DNA from: Xiphydria camelus
Lineage: Eukaryota; Arthropoda; Insecta; Hymenoptera; Xiphydriidae
Direction: 5' to 3'
Assembly (NCBI GenBank): GCA_963678675.1
Contig: OY783193.1
Coordinates: forward strand, 15,203,746-15,267,745
DNA: 64,000 nt
Positions 52,723 to 62,763 of the stretch are shown here, one piece after another. Made by a program: the position numbers and the translations under genes. Position 1 is the stretch's first letter. Each line of letters begins with the position of its first letter. The notes under the pieces are model-generated. The model saw only the letters and a list, made by a program, of their open reading frames with translations, did not search any database and was not told the origin of the DNA.

Positions 52723-53305
52723 TTAAGAGGCCGACACACCCCGTCTGGAAATGTAAAGCTATATTTGCAATATGGTGCATAAGAACCTTTTGCATTTTCG
52801 CCACCACACTTAAAAAACATAAATCTAGAGCCCTATAGAAAAAAAAATATAATAATAATAAATTTCTGATTTTGCCGATTGATTACAACAAAAAAATTTT
52901 TTTTTTTTCTATAGGGCCCTAGATTTATGTTTTTTAAATGTGGTGGCGAAAATACAAAAGGTTCTTATGCACCATCTTGGAAATATTACTTTACAGCCGC
53001 GACAATTTTCGGGCATTTTTGTCGCAGCTGTAAAGTAATATTTCCAACATGGTGCATAAGAACCTTTCGTATTTTCGCCACCACACTTAAAAAACATGAA
53101 TCTAGGGCCCTATAGAAAAAAAAAAAATAAATTTTTTTGTAGTAATCAATCGGCAAAATCAGAAATTTATTATTTATTTATTTTTTTTTCTATAGGGCTC
53201 TAGATTTATGTTTTTTAAGTGTAATGGCGAAAATGCAAAAGGTTCTTATGCACCATGTTGAAAATATAGCTTTACATTTCCAGACGGGGTGTGTCGGCCT
53301 CTTAA
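52723..53305. mobile_element. TTAA-flanked multi-hairpin element, GAGGCCGACA ends
   Basis: TTAA at 52723-52726 and 53302-53305 encloses GAGGCCGACACACCCCG ... CGGGGTGTGTCGGCCTC. The body consists of four alternately inverted copies of one segment of about 120 bp (CATGGTGCATAAGAACC, TTTTCGCCACCAC, TTTATGTTTTTTAA, TAGAGCCCTATAG), so it can fold as nested hairpins, with the smallest at CCGCGACAATTTTCGGGC near 52997. The same segment occurs once in the element at 10222-11741. Mirrored open frames here are artefacts of the symmetry. Confidence 0.8.
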
Positions 53306-54675
53306 TCCAATATTTTAACATTGGAAATGTTTAAGGAATCGGTGTTCTGAGGTAGGAGTGCACGAAACTTCAAAATGTAACAAATGTTCGGTCGCGACCC
53401 CTGGGCGTTTGAGTGGGCGTGGGGAGCTGATCTTGGTATCATTTTGTAGATTGCAATTCTCTCTGTCTAATGAAGGTAATTTCAAGATTCTAATTGGAAG
53501 GGTATGGACACGGTGAGAAAAATAGAAGACCGGGTGGTTTGACTCGTTCACTAGAGCGGCACGGCTCCCGTGTTTATATAAACCCGATATGTTTATTTCC
53601 GACGCGCGATAAGATTTCTCGCCCAGGCGGTATGACACTATAACCCATACTATATAATATGTACTCGTACATATACTACGAGGCTCGGCCTGCATTCTTA
53701 TTCAGCGTAGTTAGTCTCAGCTTAGCATTCGCATAGAATAGGTTAATTCGCGTGAAAAGGTAAAATCGCCTCGAGTTGCTGGTTCGCGCGCGCGAAATGT
53801 CCTCGAGTGCAAAGGGAATCAAATCTGTAGTAAATATAACTGTTTTAATCGTATATAGTAATTTTAATGGATAAACATCCTCTTGAAAATTGCCCAGCGA
53901 CAGAATTCGAGTCGGGGTGTGTAGAATCAGAAAAGTTAAAAATGTTAAAAATAATAATAAGGCACGGATTTTTTGCCAATACAAAATACCCCCACCGAAG
54001 GCTAAAATAAAGATAAAGGTGAAAAACTGTTTCACTCAGGTCATGTATTCAATGTTGAAGAGATAAATAATCCCGAAACACAAAAAGTAATCATAACCTC
54101 AAAGGTTGTAGCTCAGACCACAGTCTCAAAGGCTTATGACATTCGTTTATCACGCTCCCATGCCCGATGAACGCTAGCAGTGGGAAATTTGTAAAATTTA
54201 ATTTGTCCACTAGACGGTTTTTCATGATTCCCGGTACTTCAACAATTTTTAATGCAACATACGTGATACGATGTATGCATAATGATATTAATTATTTGTC
54301 CAAATAATTAATATTTTAATAATTAAAAATTTCTCCCGTATGAACACTTATACAATTTTTTCCCAAAAATTCTAATTATTGCTATAAGGTGGCGTAGCAA
54401 TCGTCCCTATGAGGCTATTCAGATAGAGATGACGTGACACTGGCGTGGTGACTCCCGGCACCGCCACGCCACTTCGACACCATGAGAAGCCTACAAGAGT
54501 GGTACATGCCATACGAAAGTATGGTATTCCGTCGCACGATAAACGGAATTCGGAAGATCGATTCGTACCTCTTAACCCATTTGCATTAAAGCGCGGAAAA
54601 ATTCCATGAGCCCGCGACTGTCTTTTGTTACAAGTCGCTGAATATTCTTCAGACGCAATACATTCTGAACGACGA
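53306..54675. other. No clear gene; half of a direct repeat
   Basis: 53879-53925 (CCTCTTGAAAATTGCCCAGC, GACAGAATTCGAGTCGGGG) is repeated at 54920-54966. Minus frames at 53315-53695 and 53676-54035 lack domains. 54410-54490 has GC-rich CACTGGCGTGG/CCACGCCACTT related to the 10138-11888 ends. Confidence 0.35.
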
Positions 54676-54864
54676 GGCTAACAGGATTGCGGGGTATGGA
54701 ATGATGAGGTTAAATTTTGTGAATTTGTTGTATAAAAATAAATTTTCGTAAAAAGTTATTATTGTAAAGTAGTGGTAACTAAACTGAAAGAAAATTAGAT
54801 TACTTTTTCTCTACCGAATTCACAAAACAACTTCATCATTCCATACCCCGCAATCCTGTCAGCC
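54676..54864. mobile_element. 189-bp MITE with 36-bp TIR
   Basis: GGCTAACAGGATTGCGGGG, TATGGAATGATGAGGTT faces the inverse, ending CCCCGCAATCCTGTCAGCC. The loop of about 115 bp is A+T-rich. No target duplication was recognised. Confidence 0.65.
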
Positions 54865-55059
54865 ATATCTCCAGTGTCGTCTCCCGTATCGGTCATCTAC
54901 ACGAGACACTGCTAAACTTCCTCTTGAAAATTCCCCAGCGACAGAATCCGAGTCGGGGGGTGTATGTTCCCCGTGTTAAAAAGTATCCCTTAATTTCTTA
55001 TAATCGCTAGATGTAGCGCAAGCATCGACGCTACAACTCCCACTATAGTTTTTGCACGG

Positions 55060-55148
55060 TCCCTATAGGCTAACATGCAGGTGGGATATGCCCGTGCCAC
55101 GCTAGTCCCACACCACCACCACGCACCAGTTCTGTGTGAATCGGACTT
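55060..55148. repeat. GC-rich fragment of the GGCGCAATTCACA family
   Basis: CCCTATAGGCTAACATGCAG, CCACCACCACGCACCAG and TTCTGTGTGAATCGGACTTA resemble the right end of 10138-11888 (ATAGGCTAACATGGAGGTG, TTCTGTGTGAATTGCGCC). Confidence 0.5.
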
Positions 55149-55304
55149 AACGATTCTTCGCGGTGCGGAAACGAATATCTCCCGGGTGTGTGTTGTGTCG
55201 TGTGTGTGTTGAAGCAATATTAAAATTTTTAAAAAGACCCGTTGCTAAAACCCATTTCTGCCAATTTGTGTACAAAAAGACACCGACATTGTTTCTCGTC
55301 ACTA

Positions 55305-55883
55305 AGAGCTCTTTCACACGATCCGTTTTTTTAACGGACGGTGAAACTAACGGAACGGTGAATCTACCGGATATTGTAGAAACACATTGAGTTGCATTGG
55401 AGCGTTCACACGTATCGACGTCCGTTAAAAAAACGGTCCGGTACCGTCGCACTACCGTCGCACTAAGAACCCTTTCACACGATCCGTTTTTCTAACGGAC
55501 GGTGAAACTAACGGAACGGTGAATCTACCGGATATTGTAGAAACACATTGAGTTGCATTGGAGCGTTCACACGTATCGACGTCCGTTAAAAAAACGTTCC
55601 GGTACCGTTGCACCAACGGATGGGTTTCTACTTTACCGGAACGGTGAAAACAACGGATCCGTTTAGTAGAAACACATGTTCATACTTGTCCGTTAGAAAA
55701 ACGGATCGTGTGAAAGGGTTCTTAGTGCGACGGTAGTGCGACGGTACCGGACCGTTTTTTTAACGGACGTCGATACGTGTGAACGCTCCAATGCAACTCA
55801 ATGTGTTTCTACAATATCCGGTAGATTCACCGTTCCGTTAGTTTCACCGTCCGTTAAAAAAACGGATCGTGTGAAAGAGCTCT
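55305..55883. mobile_element. 579-bp palindromic element full of AACGGA motifs
   Basis: AGAGCTCTTTCACACGATCC faces GGATCGTGTGAAAGAGCTCT. The outer arms of about 155 bp (CGTTTTTTTAACGGACGG, GAATCTACCGGATATTG, CATTGGAGCGTTCACACG) are identical inverted repeats that enclose a second, related element (55464-55723). AACGGA/TCCGTT and CCGTTCCGTT motifs occur some twenty-five times. Non-coding. Confidence 0.8.
55464..55723. mobile_element. Inner sibling element of the AACGGA palindrome
   Basis: AAGAACCCTTTCACACGATC ... GATCGTGTGAAAGGGTTCTT. Its left half is nearly identical to the outer left arm for about 120 bp (same GAATCTACCGGATATTGTAG), i.e. a direct repeat. The centre differs (ACCAACGGATGGG, GGATCCGTTTAGTAG). 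The flanking GTCGCACTACCGTCGCACTA is also inverted on the other side, so it sits symmetrically in the outer element. Confidence 0.7.
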
Positions 55884-56262
55884 AACGCGTACGGTCTGAC
55901 AATTACTCATTCGGAAGATTTTCTACATCGCATGATTATAAGACATATTAATCAATTAGAGCCGAAGCATTGTTAGCAGAAAAAAATTTGGTGATGATCG
56001 ATGTACTAGATTTTGAGTAATCGTGTCCACCGCAAAGGTGTTTTTTGAAAAACACGATTCTGAGATAATCGCGTTTAAAGTTTTGAGCTGCGCGGCCGAG
56101 CGGTGAGGCGGCGCGCTATATAAATGCCTATAACTCCGGTTTTAATGCTCTGATCATTATAAAATTTGGTGAGCATATTCTTGAAGGCTTATTATTAACG
56201 AATATACAATAAAAAATTGTTTCGATTCTCCCGACCCTGACAAGTGGACCTAACCCCTTAAA
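55884..56262. repeat. Probable dispersed-repeat margin
   Basis: Contains GAAAAACACGATTCTGAG, GCGCGGCCGAGCGGTGAGG, and the margin CCCTGACAAGTGGACCTAAC followed by CCTTAA at about 56254. The last part looks like a repeat terminus next to the frames that follow; no partner end was identified. Confidence 0.3.
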
Positions 56263-56800
56263 GTGTTCGCAAGTGTTCCGGTGTTCGTGGAAGCGTGTAA
56301 ACGGTTCAGTATTCTAGATAACATGAAACAAATGTTTGCAAATTTGCGCAAGAAATTGTTAACCGCCAAAGCGCCTTCTCGTTCCTCTGCGGGTGAAGAT
56401 AGTCCAGGCATTTTTGGATTCAAAGTCTTTAATAACATTGATATACCTAGTTGCATTAATTCTCCCTTATTTCTCTTTGAGAAAACCAGTCGAGAAATGA
56501 AAATGGTTAAGTGGCAATAATTGATCAAACCAACTTATATGCACACAATGATGCTCTTGCAAATTCGTGGTTTAAAAATTACTTGAAGTGGTATTTCTCT
56601 AGATATGACAGTGGAATCGATGGCTTATATGCCATTAGAATTTCCACGAGTTGACCCCGGTCAAGATTTTGCAATGGCGATGTCACAAAAATATAAACTA
56701 TTTAACATGTCCAAGGATTCATCTTCTTCAGATGATGAACAACCTTTGTCATCGCAATATGTTCGCGGTACTTCGATTCGTACAGATGATTGGTGATGAT
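56263..56800 (+). pseudogene. Broken ORF in three frames, unrecognised
   Basis: 56263-56520 reads MFASVPVFVEACKRFSILDN ... KLLTAKAPSRSSAGEDSPGI to a stop. An overlapping frame from about 56510 reads VAIIDQTNLYAHNDALANSW and FKNYLKWYFSRYDSGIDGLY. A third, 56605-56796, reads MTVESMAYMPLEFPRVDPGQ ... SSSSDDEQPLSSQYVR. Consecutive frames that take over from each other suggest one protein broken by indels. TNLYA recalls the TNRYA motif at the start of piggyBac transposase domains, but the rest does not match. Low confidence on identity. Confidence 0.3.
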
Positions 56801-57608
56801 GTATGTAGTGTTAAATTTTCAGTTTTATTTATATTTCAAAATATTCGTATTTGTCATGCAAATGTGCGTATTTGTTATGTCATTACTTTTCAGGGTTTTC
56901 ATTCTGTTTCAGTGTAAGTACGAGGGTATCTGCAAAGTCAGGTTTCATTTCTTTTAGAAATATAAAAATTCCTTTTTCTTATATCATACTGTATATCAAT
57001 AGTATGTAATTGCAAGGAAGAAATATTTATGTAATTGATATTAAGAAAAATTTAATTGATCTAAATAAATAATTATTTGCGACCCCGCAAGTAATTTTTA
57101 GTAGATCGAACTAATTATTTTTCTCTGTGTACGAATTCACAAGAAATTAATGTTAACTTCCCTCATTTGACTACATATTTTTATTCGGATCGAAATCGAA
57201 ATCGAACACATTAGTTTGAATAATAAATATCGTATTTTATTACGATCCAATTTTGAGTACCTCTCCACGGAAAGACTGATACTAGTAAATTTTACTATAT
57301 TTACAATAAAATAGACGCATATAAGGGCTTTCGGGTGTTCCTACTGTGTGCTGAAGAAATATCTTTCCTTAGAAATTATTAAATTGTAACGTAAACTATC
57401 ATGATTTAAAGTTTTCAAAAGAAAAATGACTCTATTGCACTGCAAAAACATCCGAAAACCCTCTTTTATTGTAAATACAGTAAAATTTATTAGTGTCAGT
57501 TTTTCCGTGTCGCAAATATATAAAAGCGAAGCAAACCGAAAATAACATTTCGATAAGCAATGCAAATGTCTGCTTTCGTTTCTGCCCTCCTCGCCTTTCT
57601 TTATCAAC
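56801..57608. other. No gene seen
   Basis: A+T-rich; includes ATCGAAATCGAAATCGAAC at about 57188-57206. Nothing identified. Confidence 0.4.
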
Positions 57609-57821
57609 GTGATTCTATCACATACAAGACTTCTTCGCGAAGACCATCTCAGAGGAATGTTCTCGTCGCTCTTTCGACCCTTACGACAAGCGACGATGTA
57701 CCGAGAGATTAATCAATTGCTGAGAGAGGAGCACGCGGGCCCGAGCAAGGATTTAACCGGGGTCCACGATCAAGATTTAATATGCGCACAGTGTACCAGA
57801 CCGGCTGAGCTTTCACAGTAA
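57609..57821 (+). CDS. Short ORF, unrecognised
   Basis: 71 codons with ATG (57609) and stop: TRLLREDHLRGMFSSLFRPL, RQATMYREINQLLREEHAGP, LTGVHDQDLICAQCTRPAEL. G+C content and charged-residue content exceed the surroundings and the frame has no low-complexity tract. No domain is recognised. It might be a host exon fragment; a splice-acceptor-like CTTTCACAG occurs at its end (about 57811-57819). Confidence 0.2.
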   Translation: MILSHTRLLREDHLRGMFSSLFRPLRQATMYREINQLLREEHAGPSKDLTGVHDQDLICAQCTRPAELSQ

Positions 57822-58600
57822 CGAAGCAACCGTCAATTAAACCCCAAGGATTATCCCTGAGGTATTATCGGAGCCCTCGACGCGAAAATTGGACGCGGCT
57901 CTCCGTATATCGCAGAGAAAGTCGATGGGAGATCAAGATTTGTCGTTATCCAAAATTGTGTTATCCGATGAAATCGCGTCTGGATTGTATTAACCGTTAC
58001 GAGTTTATGAAATCAAAGTCTTCGGCCCTTCGGTAATAGCCAAATGATATATAGTCCCTGGTTATATTATTAAACGCACCTTAATTTTTTATTTCCGCGT
58101 GGACCAACTTAATAATACGACTTATCTATGTTACTTCTAGTTATAATCGATTGAATTATGTTAAAGAATTGCTTTACCATAAAAGGAACGTATTTTTCAT
58201 GACGTTGTTTGATGAGGCAGTTAGAATAATTTTGAATAAATACGAAAACGCGTCTTTTACGTTATTGGTAATAACGAGAGCAGATGTGTTTTGAGTGCGT
58301 ATTATTGAAATTTAGTTTCGTACGAGAATGCATTAATAGTATTGAAATGCGAACCAAAGCTTTTATAGACGCCTAAGGCGGTCTGAGTAAATGTTAATAA
58401 TAATACGTATATCTCTTTGACTGCCAAAGCATTTGATAAAAGTAAATAAATTATTAACACCGAACTGCATATTTTATTATTCCCCAATGTTCAAGGAAGT
58501 TAAATGTTTTCTTTAAGACATGTAAAAGTAAAATTAGTAGATTCTTTCACCTCCAAACCTATATTTTACAATTAAAAAATCAAGATACGTCTAATCTCAT
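57822..58600. other. No gene seen
   Basis: 57840-58030 has somewhat higher G+C and faint similarity to 60790-60860 (ATCCGATGAAATCGC / ACCCGATGAAACCGC, CCCTTCGGTAA in both). No coding frame was recognised. Confidence 0.3.
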
Positions 58601-58700
58601 ACAGCACAGCAAGCTTGCGTAACTATTGCAAGAATACTGGTCTGAGGAGAATGGCAATATTTCAGTATTATTGTGCGATGTTTCAGCAATATTCCTGTAA

Positions 58701-59646
58701 TCCCTTGGCAAAGTTTTCCATTGAGTGTTTAATGGTAATGAATGGGACTTAAAGGTAATCAATGGGATCGCAATGGAAATTCAGAGGGAAAAATGAAATA
58801 GCACTTTCTACCATTCAATATAAATGGGAATCCACTGGCAAATCAGTGGGAAATATTGAAGGGTATGTATTCCCATTCGTTACCAATGGAGGACCAATGG
58901 CAAGTTACTGGGAACATTTAAGTGGTATTTTGTTCCAATGGTAACTAATGGGAGTCCAATGGCAAATAACGGAGTTCCATGCGGAAGCCGGTTACGACTA
59001 GACGCGTCGCGGATCGATCGCAGGAAACAGTGCCGATACAGCGATATTACAGGATAATCGCAGCGATTTTTCGGATCAGGGGAGAGCAGAGCGTGCCGCC
59101 AGCAAGAACACGCAGGAGGAAGAGAGGGGACTGCTCTAGATTTCAAAGGAGGGTTTCAAAAAAGTTAAAAGAAAAGGTGAGGTTAGGGGAAGATGGGCAG
59201 TGGAAGAGGAGGTGGAGCACGCGGGGGGATGATTCGGGCGCCGTCGGATCAGGAAAGTCGGAAAAAGCCGAGGGGACAGCGGGAAGACCGACCGAGGCGC
59301 CAGAAGGAAAGCGGAGGAAAGGCAGACCAAGAAGCGCGAACAGAGATGACGCGGCTGCGGCTGCGGCCACGGGCGGTCTTGGACACAAATAGCTAAGTAA
59401 AGTATCACTCAACAAATGGGAAATAGATGATTATAATTGAATGGGAATTAATTCCATTTCACGAATGGTAATGTCAACGGTATGAAAACACCATTAAACG
59501 AATGGGAAAATAAATGGGATGTCGAATGGTAGTATAAGTGGGAAAGATACCATTGGCAAAACCCCATTGATTTACCTTTGACAGACTGTCAGTGGTATCC
59601 AATGGGATTTTTTAAATGGTATTTAATGGGAGACTTAGCCAAGGGA
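58701..59646. mobile_element. TIR element with AATGGGA/CCATTGG subterminal arrays and a G+C-rich cargo
   Basis: TCCCTTGGCAAAGTT.TCCATT faces AATGGGAGACTTAGCCAAGGGA. The outer 270 bp on each side consist largely of AATGGGA, AATGGTA and CCAATGG motifs in both orientations (about 40 in all). Between about 58980 and 59400 lies an abruptly G+C-rich, purine-biased segment with an open frame, unlike anything else in the window. Confidence 0.65.
58979..59392 (+). CDS. Basic AT-hook-like ORF inside the TIR element (captured cargo?)
   Basis: 138-codon frame from ATG 58979 to a stop at 59390-59392. It is strongly basic (RTRRRKRGDCSRFQRRVSKK, EGTAGRPTEAPEGKRRKGRP, then RSANRDDAAAAAATGG). KRRKGRPR is of AT-hook type. 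A G+C-rich, repeat-free stretch between subterminal arrays is what a Pack-type transposon with a captured exon looks like; alternatively it is the N-terminal part of a LINE ORF1/gag-type protein, which can have similar composition. A possible acceptor (CTCTAG near 59140) and donor (AAAG|GTGAGG near 59176) lie within. Function unknown. Confidence 0.3.
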   Translation: MRKPVTTRRVADRSQETVPIQRYYRIIAAIFRIRGEQSVPPARTRRRKRGDCSRFQRRVSKKLKEKVRLGEDGQWKRRWSTRGDDSGAVGSGKSEKAEGTAGRPTEAPEGKRRKGRPRSANRDDAAAAAATGGLGHK

Positions 59647-59749
59647 TATTGCAGTAATATTCAAATGTCCGCCCCTCTCTGCAATATTGCACGGCAATAT
59701 CTCCGTGTTCGCATAAAAAGTCTAATAAATAACTTTCTTTTGTATATAT

Positions 59750-59821
59750 GTACCTCAGAGCCAGACTATGTTAAGTCCATAGGTTTAACATAGGACTTAA
59801 CATAGTCTGGCTCTGAGGTAC
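59750..59821. repeat. Perfect 72-nt hairpin
   Basis: GTACCTCAGAGCCAGACTAT... (59750-59778) pairs without mismatch with 59793-59821 (29 bp); the loop is about 14 nt. Transcribed from either strand it would give a pre-miRNA-sized hairpin, but perfect pairing is also typical of a very young mini-foldback. Confidence 0.75.
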
Positions 59822-60455
59822 AAATATTTAATGTTCTTGAGTTTCTACTCCTTGTGCTCTATTAATACTTCTAGCGGCCAATTTCATACTTATTCGACGA
59901 TGAAAATTTTTCTGATTACCTATTTCGGGGCGCGATCCCGAGTCTCTCTGCATATGGAGCTGAACATTCCTGATAACTACTGTAACATAACGTGTTAGCT
60001 TTGCTACGAAACGGGAGTTTAAGCTACACAGCTGGTAATTTTATTAATATGTTTAAACAAATATTCATCATAGCATTTTTAAAATTTAATAATAGTATTA
60101 ATGAAAATTAAAACTATAGTAGCGAAACTCAATATTTTCCTATCATTACGAAAGCTGCTGTATTGCGTGGCTCCGTTTAATTAGGGGGGAATTTTCATTT
60201 TATTCATATAAATTATACTCAGTTACTGATTATATTCAGTTATCTATAAAGAAGGTCCTCGAAAAAATTCATTTTTAATATTGCAGTAACTTATCTGGAA
60301 TATTATTTATGTAATATTGCATTTCAAATATTGCGTACTATTGCTGAAATACTAGATATGCAATATAATGTGGCAGCAGTCTTTCTGCAATATTGTACAT
60401 GCAAATGTATTGTAATGAAGCAATATTGCTATAATGTTCTGTGCTGTGTGAAAAG

Positions 60456-61111
60456 GAACGTTTCGCAAATATTGCAGTTTGCTTCGTCAAGACGAATAAG
60501 CTTCTAAAACGTCGGCAAATAAATAAATTTAGAAGCGGTTACCATCCGGAAAATAGATGTAGTAATACTCAACACAATACTGACAATAGCCGCGAAAGCC
60601 TCAAAGTTTTGATAAGTATAGATTATTCAGAATTAAGTGCATTTGATTTCCGATAAGACCCATTCGATTTGTTGTTTCAACTAGTATAAGAAATGAAGAA
60701 AGTACACGCTTTGTAAACTTTAAATAATACAATCGAGCGACGAAAGCATAGGTATTATTTCTTATCAAGATTAATTGAAGCATTAGCCATGATCGTGCTA
60801 CCCGATGAAACCGCATCGTATCGCAATATACGACGTTACGGGCTCTACCCTTCGGTAAATCTGGATGACTTTCGGATCATTTAGAACCCCATCGGCGTGC
60901 TTATTCGACTGCGAAGGCGGGACGGTAAGATCCCTGGGTGTTAAAGATACTTTAGGGATAAACACACACACACTGACGCGCTAAGAGTTGCTGTATCTCG
61001 TTATTGGCTGGTAGCAAATACACTTGTTTCGTATCGAAATTGTAGAATTTCCAAAATAATGAAAATAGTTAACATTCTCGGAGCAATTTTATAAGCTAGG
61101 GGAGAGTAGTG
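60456..61111. other. No gene seen
   Basis: Mostly A+T-rich; 60790-60960 is more G+C-rich with faint similarity to 57957-58040. (CA)n short tract at 60961-60971. Confidence 0.35.
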
Positions 61112-61670
61112 TCGGTTGTAATGAGGGGTCAATTGAAGGGCTCAGTGCAAGAACAGGCTACGTGCAAGAAAGCTAGTTTGGAGAAAACTGCAAAAAACGT
61201 GTACAGTCGTAATTTTTCAAATTAGACTAACTTTTTCTACTCACCTATGATCATCGATGCAATAGAAGTATAAAACGTGATAGAAACTATTGTTTTGATT
61301 ATTACCAATAACTTTACTTAAATGTGAAAAATGCACGTGGCTCGTTTTTGCTACCAACGAAGAGCAAAACCTTATTGAAGTATGATACATGAAAATTTCA
61401 AAAAAACGTATCAAAAAGGCTTTATTTGACTACAAACATAAACGAAACATATCTCTACCTCACGAACAGGACATAATCAGCCCACAATACAAAGCTACAA
61501 ATAGAAATGTTTCACTCGGAATCGTTCTCGTTCTCTTCTGCTCTTCATATTTTCGAAAAAAGGATGATGAACTGGTGGCACGTATTTCCTAATCAAAGGC
61601 ATTATGCTGTCAAATTTTAAGAGGTTTTCATGGTATGCTTTAGGGGCACCATTCAAATCTACAGGATGAA

Positions 61671-62684
61671 GCAGGTTAAACGTCATTTTTTTGATATGTG
61701 ATAGAACAACAAGAAAAAAGTAAACTTTCATAAGAAAATTTCTTTCCAAAATGTTTCTGAACAAAGATACAGGGTATCAAAGTTTCGAAAAAAAAAAACG
61801 GTTTTCTCATCATAACTTCTAAACTACTTGATCGATTTCCATGAAATTTCGCACACAGACTGACGCAATACAGCTCTAAGTAATGATCAAATAATTTAAA
61901 GAAATTCTCCAGGAGCGTAGATACTGGGGGCCGGTAATTTAGAGAAAAAATCACCCTTGCAAATTTTTGATTTATGGTTTCGATTTTGAGATACTTATTT
62001 TAATTTATAGACTTGCGAGCAGGCCAAAACTAGATTGAACGTCATTAATTATGATATGTGATAGAACATCAAGAAAAAAGTAGACTCTTTCATAAGAAAA
62101 TTTTTTTCAAAAATGTTTCCTAACGAAGATACAGGGTGTCAAACTTTCGAAAAAAAAATGGTTTTCTCATCATAACTTTGACACCCTGTATCTTTGTTAG
62201 GAAACATTTTTGAAAAAAATTTTCTTATGAAAGTCTACTTTATTCCTGTTGTTCTATCACATATCATAATTAATAACGTTCAACCTAGTTTTGGCCTGCT
62301 CGCAACCCTATAAATTAAAATAAATATCTCAAAAACGAAGCCATAAATCAAAAATTTGCAAGGGTGATTTTTTTCTCTAAATTAAACGGGGAATCCAATA
62401 GTTAAAATTTCCTTGCAAAATATCCGGTGGCGCCGAAGATTGGGAGGGGGAAATGGGGGTACCGGCCCCCAGTATCTACGCCACTGGAGAATTTCTTTAA
62501 ATTATTTGATCATTACTTAGAGCTGTATTATATTAGTCTGTGTGCGAAATTTCATGGAAATCGATCAAGTAGTTTAGAAGTTATGTAGTAGGTTAGAATT
62601 TTTGAAACAAATTTTCTTATGAAAGAGTCTACTTTTTTCTTGTTGTTCTATCACATATAAAAAAATGACGTTTAACCTGGTGCA
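61671..62684. repeat. 1.0-kb palindrome
   Basis: AGGTTAAACGTCATTTTTTT, ATGTGATAGAACAACAAG faces CTTGTTGTTCTATCACAT ... AATGACGTTTAACCT. The centre is near 62175 (ACTTTCGAAAAAAAAATGG/CATAACTTTGACACCCTG). Arms of about 500 bp are close but not identical; the right arm has an extra G+C-richer stretch (62390-62460). Each arm itself contains two related segments (ATGTGATAGAACA.CAAGAAAAAAG at 61695 and 62055). Confidence 0.7.
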
Positions 62685-62763
62685 CCCTATATAAAAGTTC
62701 CGGGATTACTTCGTAATGGATATCCTGTAATAAAAAGCAGGTTTTAGAAGACTGGACGTACAG

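Larger units (their letters stand above)
58603..60455. mobile_element. Putative element with ATATTGC subterminal motifs
   Basis: ACAGCACAG at 58603 faces CTGTGCTGT at about 60443. GCAATATT/AATATTGC motifs crowd both inner margins (58620-58700, 59645-59705, 60275-60480). It is interrupted by the 58701-59646 element. The same motif dominates 49560-50420. The termini are inferred from weak inverted similarity only. Confidence 0.35.

Noticed and set aside
59136..59415. Two 90-codon minus frames rich in Pro, Ser and Ala
   Set aside because: Antisense shadows of the G+C-rich plus-strand frame at 58979-59392.
58701..59646. CRISPR-like or satellite array of AATGGGA repeats
   Set aside because: Spacing and orientation vary, units are 6-8 bp, and the context is a eukaryotic transposon with inverted ends.
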